Below, one piece after another: positions 1 through 12,353 of a stretch of DNA of 64,000 bases. The position numbers and the translations under genes were made by a program. Where the stretch lies: positions 7,793,001-7,857,000 of the forward strand of contig OX359245.1 of assembly GCA_947179485.1 (NCBI GenBank). Reading direction: 5' to 3'. Origin of the DNA: Allacma fusca (Eukaryota > Arthropoda > Collembola > Symphypleona > Sminthuridae). The notes under the pieces are model-generated. The model had not been told where the DNA came from. It ran no database searches and saw only the letters and a program-made list of their open reading frames with translations. Every line of letters begins with the position of its first letter. Position 1 is the stretch's first letter.

Positions 1-860
1 AAATCCTCAAAACGTGGTACACAGTAATTGCTGTATCTAACTTATCAAAGTCTGCTTTTGATTTTTTGTGATTGTAGATTGTATTAACGGATTTCGGCAG
101 TTCAATCAGGAACACCAAGTTGTGTCATTCATTTGTGTAGAACTAAAAACAAAAATTATTAACTCACGTCGCAGTTTAGGAATTCAAAACAAATTTGATT
201 TCACCGGCTCTACAATCTGAAGTTTCAATGACCATAAACATTTCAAGTTAGAGTGTCCCAATATCTTTCTAATTTCACACATTGTGAAATCCTTAATTGA
301 AATATCTTCAATGTACAAGGTGGTATTGGAAGCTTGTCTGTTGTGACAAATTTATTACGAGACAAACAAGGAATATAATCTAACTTTGGAATTTTAAAAT
401 AGATTTGGATCATTTCCTGAGTAACCGGATGACAATACATCCTATTATCAAGTAATAAATCATAATAATGTCCATGTTTGACGGTGTATAGTCGTCTCAC
501 AATGGTTAATTGCACGAATGAAGAAACATCCAATGCGTCTTTTATTTTCAATTATTATTCCCGTTAAAGAATCTCCTGCGGCGTTAAATAATTTACAATT
601 TTACTAGATTTTTGAGTGACGGAGATGAGCAACGTCCCTGACAGGTTCTTAAAATATTTTCTGACTGGAAGCGACAATTTCATTTTATGTCAGAACAGAG
701 CTATTGGAGCAATTTGCACATGGACGTTTGATTTGAACACTTTTAGCAAGTATTTTCAGTAGGTCTAGGTAACAACCTTTGGTAGCATAAAGCCGTCTTT
801 AAATCTTTGCACACATTAATTACAATTTCTACAAAAAAGAGGAAGTTTCAAATTAATGCA
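1..860. other. Intergenic, no gene seen
   Basis: AT-rich sequence with no open frame that I can support and no recognisable splice-phased exons. A 102-codon open frame on the minus strand near 243-551 has an amino-acid content expected of AT-rich noise and matches nothing I know. Confidence 0.4.
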
Positions 861-1290
861 AAAATAATTTGCGTGTACGAATTAAAAAGTTTGTGCCTTC
901 TCGCTCTGGTTTGCGCGGGAAATCGCGCAGAAGTTTTAAATTCTAATTAGTGAACATAGGGTCCCCCCTGTCCAACTTAAATTTTCCAATGGTAAATCAC
1001 ATAAGAAAACTTCATTTTCAAATTTCACGTAAAAATAAAAATGCATCAAAGCTAATTAATAACCCTTATAACACAATATTAGCATGTTTGAAAACTTGAT
1101 TTGGGCCATCTCGCTCATGTTTCCGGTGGAAACCGGATTTACGTTAGAAATGTTTTTAAAAAGATAAAACGGTCCCCGTCAAACTTCTGCTCTCGCTGGG
1201 ACATTGGGCCAGGTACCTAAGCTCCCACAAAATTTCATTCCAATCCCGAGTGCGCATGGGGCATGGGTTACTTGTTAGTGTCCACACTTC
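860..1290. repeat. Short copy of the inverted-arm element family
   Basis: Positions 890-1010 match 29600-29710 in the same orientation, sharing CTCGCTCTGGTTTGC and AATCGCGCAGAAG. Positions 1195-1260 match the opposite strand of 29520-29580, sharing GGCCAGGTACCTAAGC. This is the arrangement expected of a copy that kept both arms of the element at 29.5-32.6 kb but lacks its 39-bp minisatellite. The outer end near GTTAGTG at 1275 resembles the end near 29495. No target duplication was recognised. Confidence 0.5.
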
Positions 1291-2836
1291 AAATTTTAAA
1301 TATAACAACAAGCATCAAATTTTTGTCTTTCATAATTCGTTATTTTGGTAAAAATTAATTTTCAAGTTTGGACATTTTTGACCAAATAAAATAACTCTGC
1401 AACACTTTTTCCCCAATATGTAACGAAACTCGATGCGTTGATGACGGGCTAAAATTGTTGATCGGATTATTGCACGAGGGATAAAACGAAAATGAGTTAA
1501 AGAGGCGCGAAAACTGTTATTTATTAACATTACTTTAAAAAAATTTCTTCGTTTTTCCTGAATTTGCATGGAAATTCTATTATCTAAATTAAATTTCACT
1601 TTGAAAATCGTGTAATTTATTCAAACATGGCTCGTAAAATATTTCATTCAAACAGTGCGCAGGAAATTGAGGTCCAGTTTTTTTCAAATTGACTTCACTG
1701 ACCCAGGTCAAGTTAGTTCAGAACGTGACGGAAATTCGACGTTTTTTAGAACCTCAAGTTCTTCATTTTGTTATTGCAATAAAGCATTTATTTGAGAAAA
1801 TACTTGCGTTAAACAAGTGCAGCTCTGATATCTATCATAATAATCATCATATTAACATTTCAAATTATTTCACATATTGTAAGTTCAACCACGCATTACA
1901 GGGACGACTTGTTTGGCGTGACCTTCCATACTCTACACCTGAAAAACAGATAAAGAAGAAATAGGCGGCGTGGAACCGTATTTATTTTACAAATACTTCC
2001 TTGTACTATCATTATGAGCATTTTCAAAAAAATCCGATTTTTTTCCAAGGGACGTCTACCATTGAGTGACTGGTATTTACGATCTCAATCTTCGCTTTCT
2101 GTTACCAGATATTTTAATTACAGTATTCAAAACAGGGACCTAAATAGATTATGAAACAAAAATGATTTCTAAGATTACCCAAATATTTCAAAACAATTTT
2201 AGAAAAATTTGAGTTCAAATTTGAAAAACTCTCGAGAGAATTACATTTTCTGTTACCAATCAGGGAACTAATTATGCAGGGTCCTAAGACGGCATGGACC
2301 ACAACTAAGCGATCAAGAGTTCTAGTTTAAAATGTCCGATTCCCTCTTGATTAAGCAAATCCTTTTTAAATTTTTGAAAACTGGTTCCATCCTTCTTAGT
2401 CAAAATTTTAATCCTGCAGTCATTTGTTTGATTTATTTCTGCTGTAAGTTAGTCCCTTTAAGACAGCTACATGGGAGATATCTATGAGCCTATAGAAATT
2501 CAAGTAAAACCTTGGAAATTAATTTAATTTAATTTAATTTTTTTGTTCATTCAGATAACGTAATTTTATTAAGATAATTTACTTCCAGTTCCTTGATAGA
2601 TCCGTTGTTCACGGAAGAAAACCCTGCTTGAAATAATTTGCTAGTGATTTGAATGTCAATTTTTGAAAAAGTCTGGCGGAAATTCGTATTTCCAGTAACT
2701 GATCAAGAACCAATTGAATGGGGTTTTAACAAAGGATTTACTCCTTTCGCCTCCCATTACAAAGAAGGGTAGCAAACAAAATATTTAAGACCTAACGAAG
2801 CCCACACACCCAAAATGGCTCGATCAGTAAATAAAT

Positions 2837-2850
2837 AATAATAATAATAA
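2837..2850. repeat. ATA microsatellite
   Basis: A short run of AAT/ATA triplets inside the segmental repeat. Confidence 0.7.
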
Positions 2851-4359
2851 AAACATTTTTATTCACTTCTTCATTTTTTTTGGTGCCTTGAATACTTTTC
2901 ATTGGATTTTAAATTAGGGTTTTATACTCAAATTTTGTATACTAACCAGCAATTTTCTTTTGAAATTCAGAAACTAAAGACCACTTTAAAAATTGTGTAT
3001 TTTATCAAAACACGATTGTAGAATATCAAATATTGAGTTCCAGCGTTTCTCAGTGAGCTTTTACTTTATTGACTTAGGACACAAGCATTTTAGTTATGAC
3101 TATTACAATGTAATTCTAATAGCTGCGTATACTGTATCATGCGTAATTGAAATCGAAAGCTTTTTGGTAGTAACGAATTTGAAAACAAATAAAATCGTAA
3201 CTTTGGAATTTTGAAATAAAATTGTGTAATACAAAATTGGACCATTTTCTAAGGACCCCAATTGCAATATATCACAAGCACAAGAAATAAATAAAAATAA
3301 TTCGACTTTTCTCCTTGCTGGATTTCTTATAGTGAATAATATTCTAATGGAACGAGCCCTTCATAGTTCTGCATCCTAAAGTAAGATTTGGCGTGCCTGT
3401 TAATTGGTACAAACAAACTTTAAATCAATTTTTTTATTTATGATTTTGAAAATTGTCTACAAAAAAAATAATGTCGGGATTACAAATTGATCATATAGTT
3501 CTGAAATGCTGGCAGTTCTTCCCTTAATTTTTCATTGAATGTTTTGAAACGATAAAATGAAATAAATTTTATTTAAATTAAATTTTTTTGCAGTCCATAC
3601 CGATAACATAATTGTATAAAGATAATTTATGGACAACTCCTCGATAGATCCGTTGTTTACGAAAGAAAACTCTGTTTGAATTAACCTTTGAGAGATTTGT
3701 ACATCACAAGTATTACTGATTGAGAACCCCTTGAGATTTGAGACGTTTAAAAGAAACAAAACGTCGTATTGAATTTTTTGGCAACAAGAATGACACGCAA
3801 TTTGAACAGTATTACTTCCAGGAGCTAATATAGTACATCTTATCAAAACACCCCAGAAATGGCATTGTTGCTGAATTTTTCAGAAACATTTAACTCTTTC
3901 GGGAACAGTGTCCTACGACTCAGCCTGGTAATTTTTTCTGATTTCCGCATGTATCGACACTAAAACCATGCCCAAAAATCGACCTTAACAATTCCTTCAA
4001 GAATCCAGGCAACTTCAGTTCATCTCTGTTCTCTTCTCTGCAACTTCGGAATATTTGCAAACGGAAATATAAAGTGACCAAATTTAAGAAATGCATTGAA
4101 TAGTAATGACAAAATGATTCTCCTTTCATACTTAAATGTAGTCAATGATCTTTTTGGTCGACTAGCGACAGCATTAAAATTTTGAAAAGATGAACCACAC
4201 GGTGACAAATTTCTTTGAATGAGAATTCGCGACCAGCAAAAGATACTCCCGGACTATTCCGAATAACATTTCAAGTGGCTTCTAAATTATTCTTGCGTCT
4301 TATTCTTCGCCATTCCCTGCTACGTATTTTGTAACATTATTCAAAACTTGGTCTCATAA

Positions 4360-5190
4360 ATGTATGCAGAAATCTATGAGCCGAAAGAAATTTTAATGAA
4401 ATGAATTTCAAATAAAAGTTTTTTATTTGAAAACATTCTCGTGTTTCGTTATTAAAATTTACTATAATTTCTAAATAGTTCGTGTAAAATTGCGCATCGG
4501 AAATGTCTCGGAACGGATTTACATTTATGAAGCGTAATGATCTACATCTATTGATGACATTGTTTTTTACCGATTCTAGAGCTGTTTACATAAAAAATGT
4601 ATTATACCCGAGGGGATAATATCATTGTCCTCCGTTGGGATTTATGTGAGCAAATCTTTTTTAACTTCATTCACTTTGTGAGCTTATAACAGTATTTTCA
4701 GAACAAAATTTTCTTGTGTTCATAAGTATTTTACCCAAATGTGGATTTTTAAATCAAGAAACGTTTCTCACTCCTGAAATGTATGTAGATATATATGATC
4801 CCAAAGATATTGAAATAAAATGAATTTCAAATAACAGTTGGTAATTTGATAACATTCTCGTTTTTCATTAATAAATATTTATTACAACTTCCAAGTATTT
4901 TGTGCAAAATTGCTCACAGGAAATGTCTGTATATATATTAACATACATATATGAAGCGCAATGATCTAGATCTTTAGACGGCATTGCCATTTGATCAATC
5001 GTAGCACTTTTTACATATAAATTTTAGACTATCCATGGGGATATTGTAGTTGATCCCCGTTGGGATTTATGTGAGCAAAACGTTATTACTTAATTTTTTT
5101 TATTTATTTTATGAGCTTTTATGAGTTTTTTCCGAACAAAATTTGCTCGTCTTCATAATTATTATAGCCAAATGTTGAATTTTAAATGAG
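4360..5190 (+). repeat. Internal tandem duplication, about 420 bp
   Basis: The tract 4370-4770 is repeated in diverged form at 4790-5190. Both halves carry AATAAAATGAATTTCAAATA-like text, a GGAAATGTCTC/GGAAATGTCTG block, GATCTAGATCTTTAGACGGC-like text and GTTGGGATTTATGTGAGCAAA. The second half also has a counterpart at 14870-15210. Confidence 0.6.
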
Positions 5191-5758
5191 GAAACGTTTT
5201 TGACTCCTGTAACCCTGGGAAATTTTTCAAGGTTTTTTTTTATAGAAAACGTGATTTCTATTTTATGTTAGAATCAGAACAACATAATTGTTTGCGTACA
5301 ACTCATTTTTCAATAAATGTGCTCACTTTGATAGATAAGTTGACATATTAAATGTTTACATATAATTATTGTTTAAAAATGAACTAAAAAATCTAGTTGT
5401 AATAAACTTTCTTTATGCACACATAAACAAATCGAACAGCTGACCCCGACTTACCACAGTAAGATGATTAAATTTTGGATTTCTCACCAAAATAAATAAC
5501 TGACGTGGAAGTTATCTATTTAATTTCAATAATTTTCTTTACATCAATTCTCAACAAAAATAACCACTTCAAGGAAAAATGTACAGTTGTGCTTCTAATT
5601 ACTTCTGCTGTAGCATGCTTACTTGAAACCTTAAACCGCATATCCTAAACTTAATAGTTTACTGTAACTTTGCATTAACTACAAGTTTCAATACAAAAAA
5701 TCATATTTTTAAACTTTTTGCGGAGAATAATCTGTAGGATATCCTACAACAGTAAACA
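5050..5758 (+). repeat. Near-identical block shared with 15141-15852
   Basis: About 700 bp are almost identical to 15141-15852, far closer than the flanking segmental repeat. Shared text includes CGAACAGCTGACCCCGACTT and GTAGGATATCCTACAACAGT. Identity stops after ACAACAGTAAA, where the two copies diverge abruptly. This implies a younger duplication or gene-conversion tract inside an old duplication. Confidence 0.8.
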
Positions 5759-5953
5759 TTTTGCATCGCATTTTCAAAACTTTCTTTTCTATTTCGAATA
5801 ATTTTACTTTTGGCTAAGTATTTTACAAAAGCGACTCAACTAAATATTTATAAATTGGGGCCCAAACTATTTTTAGGAGCAAAGCGTCTGCTTAATGAGA
5901 GCAACAATTTTTCAAAACGATTTCATATCATTGTTTCTTTCTAGCTAAAACTA

Positions 5954-6236
5954 CAGTAAAACCTGTATATAATGGTTTTCCTAGGGACGCCAAAATTTGA
6001 CCACTATAGACAGGGACCACTATATAAGTATATAGTGGTCAGGGGTCACTATATAAATACATACACAAACAGGCATACCAGCACGAACCCGACAAAGGTT
6101 TACTTATATATATATATTATTGAAAATCCTTTACTTTACACTTTTTTTGAATAGTCGCTACGTTTTTGGCCAATTTTAGCTCTTCAACAAGGTCACTCTG
6201 GGATTCCCTATTTTTGATACTTTCATTAACTGTAAG
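5954..6236 (+). mobile_element. Left end of a pogo/Tigger-like element
   Basis: The sequence CAGTAAAACCTGTATATAATGG begins directly after TA in a host repeat whose unoccupied version is visible near 9078. The family is known for CAGT...AACC...TATAA termini and TA duplications. The element is interrupted by the hAT-like insertion at 6245. A diverged candidate right end lies at 7895-7920 (ATATACAGGT followed by CTG), but the flanks do not confirm it. Confidence 0.4.
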
Positions 6237-7558
6237 TTTGTTAGCAGTGCTCAGCACGGGTATGGGTAATACTCGGCTAAACGGGTATGGGTACGGGTAT
6301 TTGTACTACCCGGGTACCGATTTTGTGTACCTGAACAATTTAGGGTACTACCCGGGTACACTTTGGGTATAAAATTTCGGGTATGGATACGGATATGGGT
6401 ACGGGTACAAGGATTTCAAATTGGGATTATACCCACCGGGTACGGGTATAATGGTGTCATTTACCCGTACCCGCAACAATTCAATTGTACCCGAGTATTT
6501 GGATACGTTGACATTTGAGACATTTTGATGAATTTTATGCCATCATGCTGGGTACTTCCGTTGGAAACTTCTGTCGGTATTTTTAGTAATTCTGAATACA
6601 TATAGGTAATTGTAAACATGCAGCAAATGTATTTCAGACTGTAACATGTTTTAGGAAGAATAAATAAATAAACACAGACGAGGAATAATAACAAGATAGA
6701 AGTGGAGAACAGGATTCTACGAAGTTTCAAAACGTCTACATAATACTATTTATTATGTATTATAATACGGTTTAATAATGTATTGTAGTATTTTGTCACT
6801 AATTACATTAAGAGTCTGTGTGACATGTACATGATACTTCGTTAGCCACAATTAATACAATTTATAAATTTGAGTTCCGAAAAAGTTGGATGGCAAGTTA
6901 TTTTGTGTAATTGGTAGTTGATTAGGAGAAGGCGGATATTTGTAACAAGATATTAATGAGTAATATGTACACAAAGCTACTGAGATGAGAAAATTAGTGG
7001 AAAAGGCCGAATAAATCTAGAAGTTAAAAATCAAAAGTCCCAAGCCAAAACTGCATGTTAATTATCTCTATGCACAAAAATGCATGTACATATAGACTGG
7101 GTGCTATAAAATAAAACCCCATAAACAATCAAAGGGGGATAGTAATAATTTTACTTCTAATCAGAAACGCTTCTAGTTTTCTACTCTTCTATAAAAATAT
7201 ACAATGTCAAATACCTCTCTAGGTAGTCAAAATTACCCACTCATGTGTCATACGTAATTACATATAACGTACTATGTATTACATTTAAACAAATCTGGAT
7301 AAAGTACTCGGGTACGAGTACGACACTGCGATACCCGAGTATGGGTTCAATTTTCGAGTATTTTTCGGGTACGGGTACAATACGGGTACAGGTACATGGA
7401 TTGAGATTACATTGCGGATACGGGTACGAAAAATTTGTACCCGGATATTCGGGTATGGGTACGGGTATAGATACCAGTTATTGAAATACCCGCACTTCGG
7501 GTACGGATACGGGTACGGGTACCGATTTTTCGTACCCGTGCCGAGCACTGTTTGTTAG
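6237..7558 (+). mobile_element. hAT-like non-autonomous element with GGGTAC arms (TSD TTTGTTAG)
   Basis: The 8-bp direct repeat TTTGTTAG (6237-6244 and 7551-7558) flanks a 1306-bp element at 6245-7550. Its termini are imperfect inverted repeats: CAGTGCTCAGCACGGGTATG on the left, and CAGTGCTCGGCACGGGTACG read inward from the right. Eight-bp duplications and CAGTG-type ends are hallmarks of the hAT superfamily. Both arms (6258-6500 and 7305-7535) are degenerate arrays of GGGTAC/GGGTAT words, in opposite orientation on the two sides. The core (6510-7290) has no convincing transposase, so the element is non-autonomous. Its termini match those of 21901-24682, but the cores differ. Confidence 0.9.
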
Positions 7559-7980
7559 AGAGAGTGAAAACTTTGCGTAACTTCGACCAAATCATTACTA
7601 AATTATTTGATTTCTTGCAAAGCAACTAATAATTTTATTATGATGATTAAAAACCACTAGTAATTAATTTAATATATTTCAAAACACTAATAAGAAACAA
7701 GGTGCTTAAATACAATTGACCCAATATATAAATAAGCATTTGATGTGGTACATATACATAAACACATACACAAAACCGCTTCAAATATTTAAAAACATAG
7801 TCAAAATGCCTTTAATTGAGTTATTGAGTAAAACTCAAGCAGCTGTTATTTTTTCGGGTTCGCGCGAGTTGTATCCCTTCGTTCTGACTGCTTGACCACA
7901 ATATACAGGTCCTTCAAGCTGCATTTTTACAACACTATTCGAACTTTTTCATACAAAGTCTTACAAATCCACTAGCAATG

Positions 7981-8826
7981 TACAGTGAATTTCCTATATA
8001 GTGGTTTCCAAGGGAGTAACAAATTCCTGCCACTATATAGGGGTGCCACTATATGTTACTAATGCTTAACTATATACTATTAATGTTTTTAGACAATAAC
8101 TATAACTAAATACATTTATAAATTTATTTATTTTTACAGAATACTCAAAATTATCAGGTATGCTAAGCTTCATTGAGTTTAAGATGTTCAGTAACTTTAG
8201 GTTTCCTCATACAATTAATAATATTAGTCGTAACAAACTTTTCGACTGCAAGGTCACCATTCCAGAAACCAAAATCCTGGAATTATGGCAATGGGAATTA
8301 CTTCCACTGAGTACTCTGCGGTTTTGTCACAATGAGGTTTTGCTTGACTTCCTGTTTAATGTCATTTTAAATCTTCAATATAATAATTCAATTTATTTAA
8401 AAAAACCAGCACGAATTGAAACTTATTAGAAGTGAGCCAAGCCAAGACAAACATGGCAATGATTTGTGTTATAACTGTTCGTTTTAACTTAAGTAACTAA
8501 ACCACAATAATAATCAAACTGTATTAACGTTTGAAATTAAAATTCAACCAACCGAGATAAGCATTATTAAACGCCCGCACGTTTTATAACATCATGTTAT
8601 ACTTTCGTAGCCATTATCTAGCTAATTTTATGCCAACTGCCATTATAATTTCGCATTGTCTGAGCCACCGTAACACATAATAGTGCAATTATAGAGGGAA
8701 TACCATTATAGCGGGTGCCACTATACTGTATACCTTTAACATTGCAACCTCTAGGGAGGGTTTTTTGATGCCATTAAAGAGGGAATGCCATGTAAGAGGA
8801 AACCACTATGTGGGAAATTCACTGTA
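7981..8826 (+). mobile_element. pogo/Tigger-like MITE (TA duplication)
   Basis: The element 7983-8824 (842 bp) is bounded by TA and has inverted ends: CAGTGAATTTCC on the left, and GGAAATTCACTG on the right. Inside the ends, ATAGTGGTTTCC is mirrored by GGAAACCACTAT. The related repeat near 21738-21755 reads through the flanks without the insertion. An 89-codon open frame at 8160-8429 resembles no transposase. The family assignment rests on terminus type and TA duplication only. Confidence 0.75.
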
Positions 8827-8839
8827 GCTCAAAATAAAA

Positions 8840-10290
8840 TACAAATATAATTGATGGCTACTTTTACTCCTTACTGATGATTGAACAGTTAAGTAGCTAT
8901 AATAAGGATATTAAATAAAAGTTTCAATAAAAAATTACTTTTAGTTTCACAAGCAGGATTCCATTTCCCAAATTTAAAGTGGTGCCCAAACTTTATTTTG
9001 AGGGGCTAAGCGTCTGTTCAACTGGCGTGAATAAAGCATCGGTTTTTCAGCGTGATTTCTTATCATTGTCACTTTCTAGCTAAAATAATTTCTTTATTTT
9101 CCCAGTTGAATTTGGAAACCAAAAGAGAGATATTTAAATCATAATTTGAAAATACAATTCTCAATGTAATCACATTTGAGCATTTATTTTTAAAATAAGC
9201 AAATTTGAATACACAAATTAGGATAAAGTTAAAACTGACTTCAAAGATTCATTGCCGTTTATTTAAATTGGCTAGGATCGAAATTTAGTCTCCGAACCTA
9301 GACTTGAACAATTGACCAAAATCCGACAAATGTTTAAAACAAAAGTTCAAGGGGAGAGAAACCTTTGAATTTTTACTTGATTCTGACTTAATTCTTCCAG
9401 ACGTCCAATGTCACAAAAATTCTCAAAGCTGTCATTTGTCAGTCGAACTGAGAAGTTTTCCGAAAAGTGGCAAAATTTTAAAGATGTAGATACTCTTATT
9501 GGAAAATTTTCTCCACATTGGTTTAAACTAATTATTTCCAGTGTGCAAATAATTTTGCATGTCCCGCAAACTGTACTTCCCCTTCCCGAAATCCTTAGGA
9601 CCTATGTAAATATTAGGCCAGCTTCCGTACTGAAATAATACCGGGACAATTGTCCCTTTCCGAAACTGTCGCGGCGCCTCGTCCCAATCAGAATCCTTAA
9701 ATAATAATTATAATTAATTAATTAATTAACATACTATGGAAATGTCTGTTTAAACTTTAAACGATGCCATGTTATGAAGATCTTTATATTAATTTTTTTC
9801 TTATTATTTTGCCAGAGTAACTTAAATGAAACTTTTTTTCATTTGTTAAATACATCCTGCGAAGCTATAACGTTACAGTACATTTACCACTCAACAAAAT
9901 CAAATATTCCATAAATTGAGTTGGTCGGTACAAAAAATATTCAAACAGGCGCAAACGTTCAAATATTTAAGCACACTACTGAAAGTCCACTGGAGTTACT
10001 TGAAATCGTTTAAAATCGTGAATGTCTTATCTTGTTCCGAAAATTTTTCAGGTTTTGCTTTACACCAAAAGGTTACTGCATAAATCTGTTATTCGTCCCC
10101 AGCCAAGCGATACCTTGACAATTGGTATTTATTATTTGGAGATTTTTTTAAAATGGACCGAAAGTAAAAAAAAATATACTTATTTCATTGCACTACATAT
10201 TTCTCTTCATAAAAATCTTTAAAATAATCTTCACTAAAATTTCAATAATTACTCAACAGTACATTTTCCAATTGAAATACGAAACATACG
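8840..10290 (+). repeat. Dispersed repeat family C, copy 1
   Basis: Positions 8840-9400 match 21740-21900 plus 24683-25120, that is, both sides of the large hAT-like insertion. Positions 9400-10290 match 26100-27250 and, more loosely, 18680-19560. Shared words include AATTGATGGCTAC, TAGTTTC, CGTCTG, GCAAATAATTTTGC and TGTACTTCCCCTTCC-like text. An internal stretch carries CCGGGACAATTGTCCC-like words (9640-9660) that are more elaborate in the other copies. No gene is supported. Confidence 0.65.
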
Positions 10291-10599
10291 AATCTGACCA
10301 AAATCATTTGCCCTTCTCTAGCTCTTATGACAGAGTGAGCAAAAATGTTTTTGAGAAAATACTTTGACACTCGTTTATAAAAACTTTCATGGGCTATCCG
10401 GTGATGTTTTGGAAAGGCTTATGCGTTCAAAACTGTGAGCATATCAGGCAAAACCGCGTAAGTAGTAAATTCTGATTCAAGAGAAAGTGGAAAAGCGATG
10501 TGAAAAATAATGATCTCCACGCCACGTGATTCTGTGATGTAATTGGACTTTGAAACAAATATTTCGCTCATATTATAAATAGTGAATTGCCTTGTTTCA

Positions 10600-11700
10600 A
10601 TTGAAATGTGAAAGATACATGGAATAATTTATTTTGTGTAATTTTAATTTACAGGATGACTATAGTCATTTCCCCCCTCCCCAGCCCACACGATATATTG
10701 ACACTCCAAATATTTCATAAGTCCAGTTTGCAGGAAATTGAGTACCAGCTTTTTAGAGCATGAAGTTAAATCGATTTTTCTTTAGAATTTGAGTTCCAGC
10801 TTTTCTCAAATTTACTTTATTGGTCCATGGTAAGATAGATGTGTAATTACGGGGTCAGGACGGTAAGTAACTTCAGATTTTCATTAGAATATCAAATTCT
10901 TCATTTTGTCATAGAAAGTTATTTTTCAGAAAATACTTTGACGTTTGTTTATAGAAATGTTTACGGAGCTTCGGGGTTTGTGTCTGATGTAATGGTCTAC
11001 ATTGAGGATAATGAGCTTTAAGCATACGAAACATCTTTGAGAGAAATTTAATTTATTGAGCGAAACTGGGAAAAACTGTTTTAAGCAGTGAAAATGATGG
11101 CCCAGCACTATCACTAGCTTTGATGTTCAGAAATAAATAATACATATTAACGTGCCGATAATACGAACCAAGCACGTTTCTCATTTCTACCTACCGCATA
11201 TTTTACTAAGTCTAAACATTACTTCTGACAGGACCGAATTTGCTGGACACCTTTAATTGACTAGTGAAATAACATAGCGAAAATAAACATACGGCGTGGA
11301 AACCTGTGCATTTAAAAACATTTCATTTCAATGTTTATATCTCAATTTTCAATGAATATAAGAATTTGAACTGCAAATGTCCCAATGTATTTAATAATTA
11401 CATGTACTTTAACATGATTAATTGATAACAACTTTAATACGCAAGGTGCCATAGGACCATGTAAGGATCTTTTCCCATTTACTTTTAAATTAGATTTCAT
11501 CATCTGACTCAAAAGATCTAGGTACCGGGATAAGAAAACGAAGGAAATCCGGGATTGGTTTTTGAAATGGTCAACATTTTAAAACAAACAGGGCCCCAAA
11601 TGGTGTATATGATTATCTACATCTATGAGCTCGTAGAAATTCAAATAAAATTGGGGATTTGATTGGACAACAATGAAATTTAAATTTTATTGTTCTCAGA
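10600..11700 (+). repeat. Dispersed repeat shared with 36.85-37.5 kb
   Basis: Positions 10600-10740 closely match 36850-36990, sharing TTTTGTGTAATTTTAATTTA and CAGTTTGCAGGAAATTGAG. Positions 11100-11400 match 37220-37480, sharing TTAACGTGCCGA and ACGGCGTGGAAACCT. The order is conserved between the two places. Confidence 0.65.
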
Positions 11701-12353
11701 ATTACAAAAAAAAAGAATTTAAAGGAATACCCAAATATTTTGCACCAAGTTTAGAAAAAAATTAAATGCAAATTTTAAAAGCTCCAGGGATTATACAGGG
11801 CTCTAAGACAACATTGACCACAATCAACCTATCATTAGAACTGGTTGAAAATATCCGATTACCCCATGATTTAGCAATACTTTTCCATATTTCTCAAAAT
11901 GTGTTTCATCCTTCTAGCGCAAAACCGCTGAACAGAGCAGAGAAGGAAGTGTCGCAATTTCTGGAATTTTTTGAAAAGGTGAGTTGCGGGAGTTTTAAAT
12001 TGTTTACTGAAATTGTAAAATTTTTATTCAAATCAAGTCTTCTTATTCACTTGTTAATTTCCGTTAAATATTTAAATTTCGAATTTTAATAAATTTCAAA
12101 TCTAGGAAACTTGAAAAATATTCAGTGAAGGATTTCAGGGTCTCAAATGAATTTAGTGAGAATTTAAGATGCAATCTACCATGTTTGAGACGAAATTGGA
12201 AATTCTGTAATAAATTTTCGTTTGAAATTCTGAAACTGAAGTTCACTTTAAACTCTGTGTACTTTACACAAACGTAACTAGTAAAATGTTTGACTGGCCA
12301 ATGTTGTAAAATATACAGTTCCAGCGTTTCTCAAGGCGGTTTTGTTTTATTGA

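Larger units (their letters stand above)
2100..5758 (+). repeat. Segmental repeat, copy A
   Basis: This tract is co-linear with about 11590-15852. Shared landmarks are AGTTCCAGCGTTTCTCA (3039 and 12319), GACACAAGCATTT (3079 and 13383), AAGAAATAAATAAAAATAA (about 3283 and 13586) and the almost unchanged block 5050-5758. Most of it is clearly diverged, so the duplication is old. Parts recur around 35.5-38.9 kb, for example GATCCGTTGTTT near 3648 and 38840. I see no gene in it; its open frames are short and not conserved between copies. Confidence 0.7.

Noticed and set aside
6258-7535. GGGTAC arrays as interstitial telomeric repeats
   Set aside because: They are degenerate, sit in opposite orientation inside TIRs and are enclosed by an exact 8-bp duplication, which marks a transposon rather than a telomere.
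7245-7625. Three overlapping frames rich in Tyr-Pro/Gly-Tyr
   Set aside because: Same cause: translations of the right GGGTAC arm of the hAT-like element.
11766-12089. 107-codon frame in segmental repeat copy B
   Set aside because: The homologous stretch in copy A (about 2215-2400) does not keep the frame.
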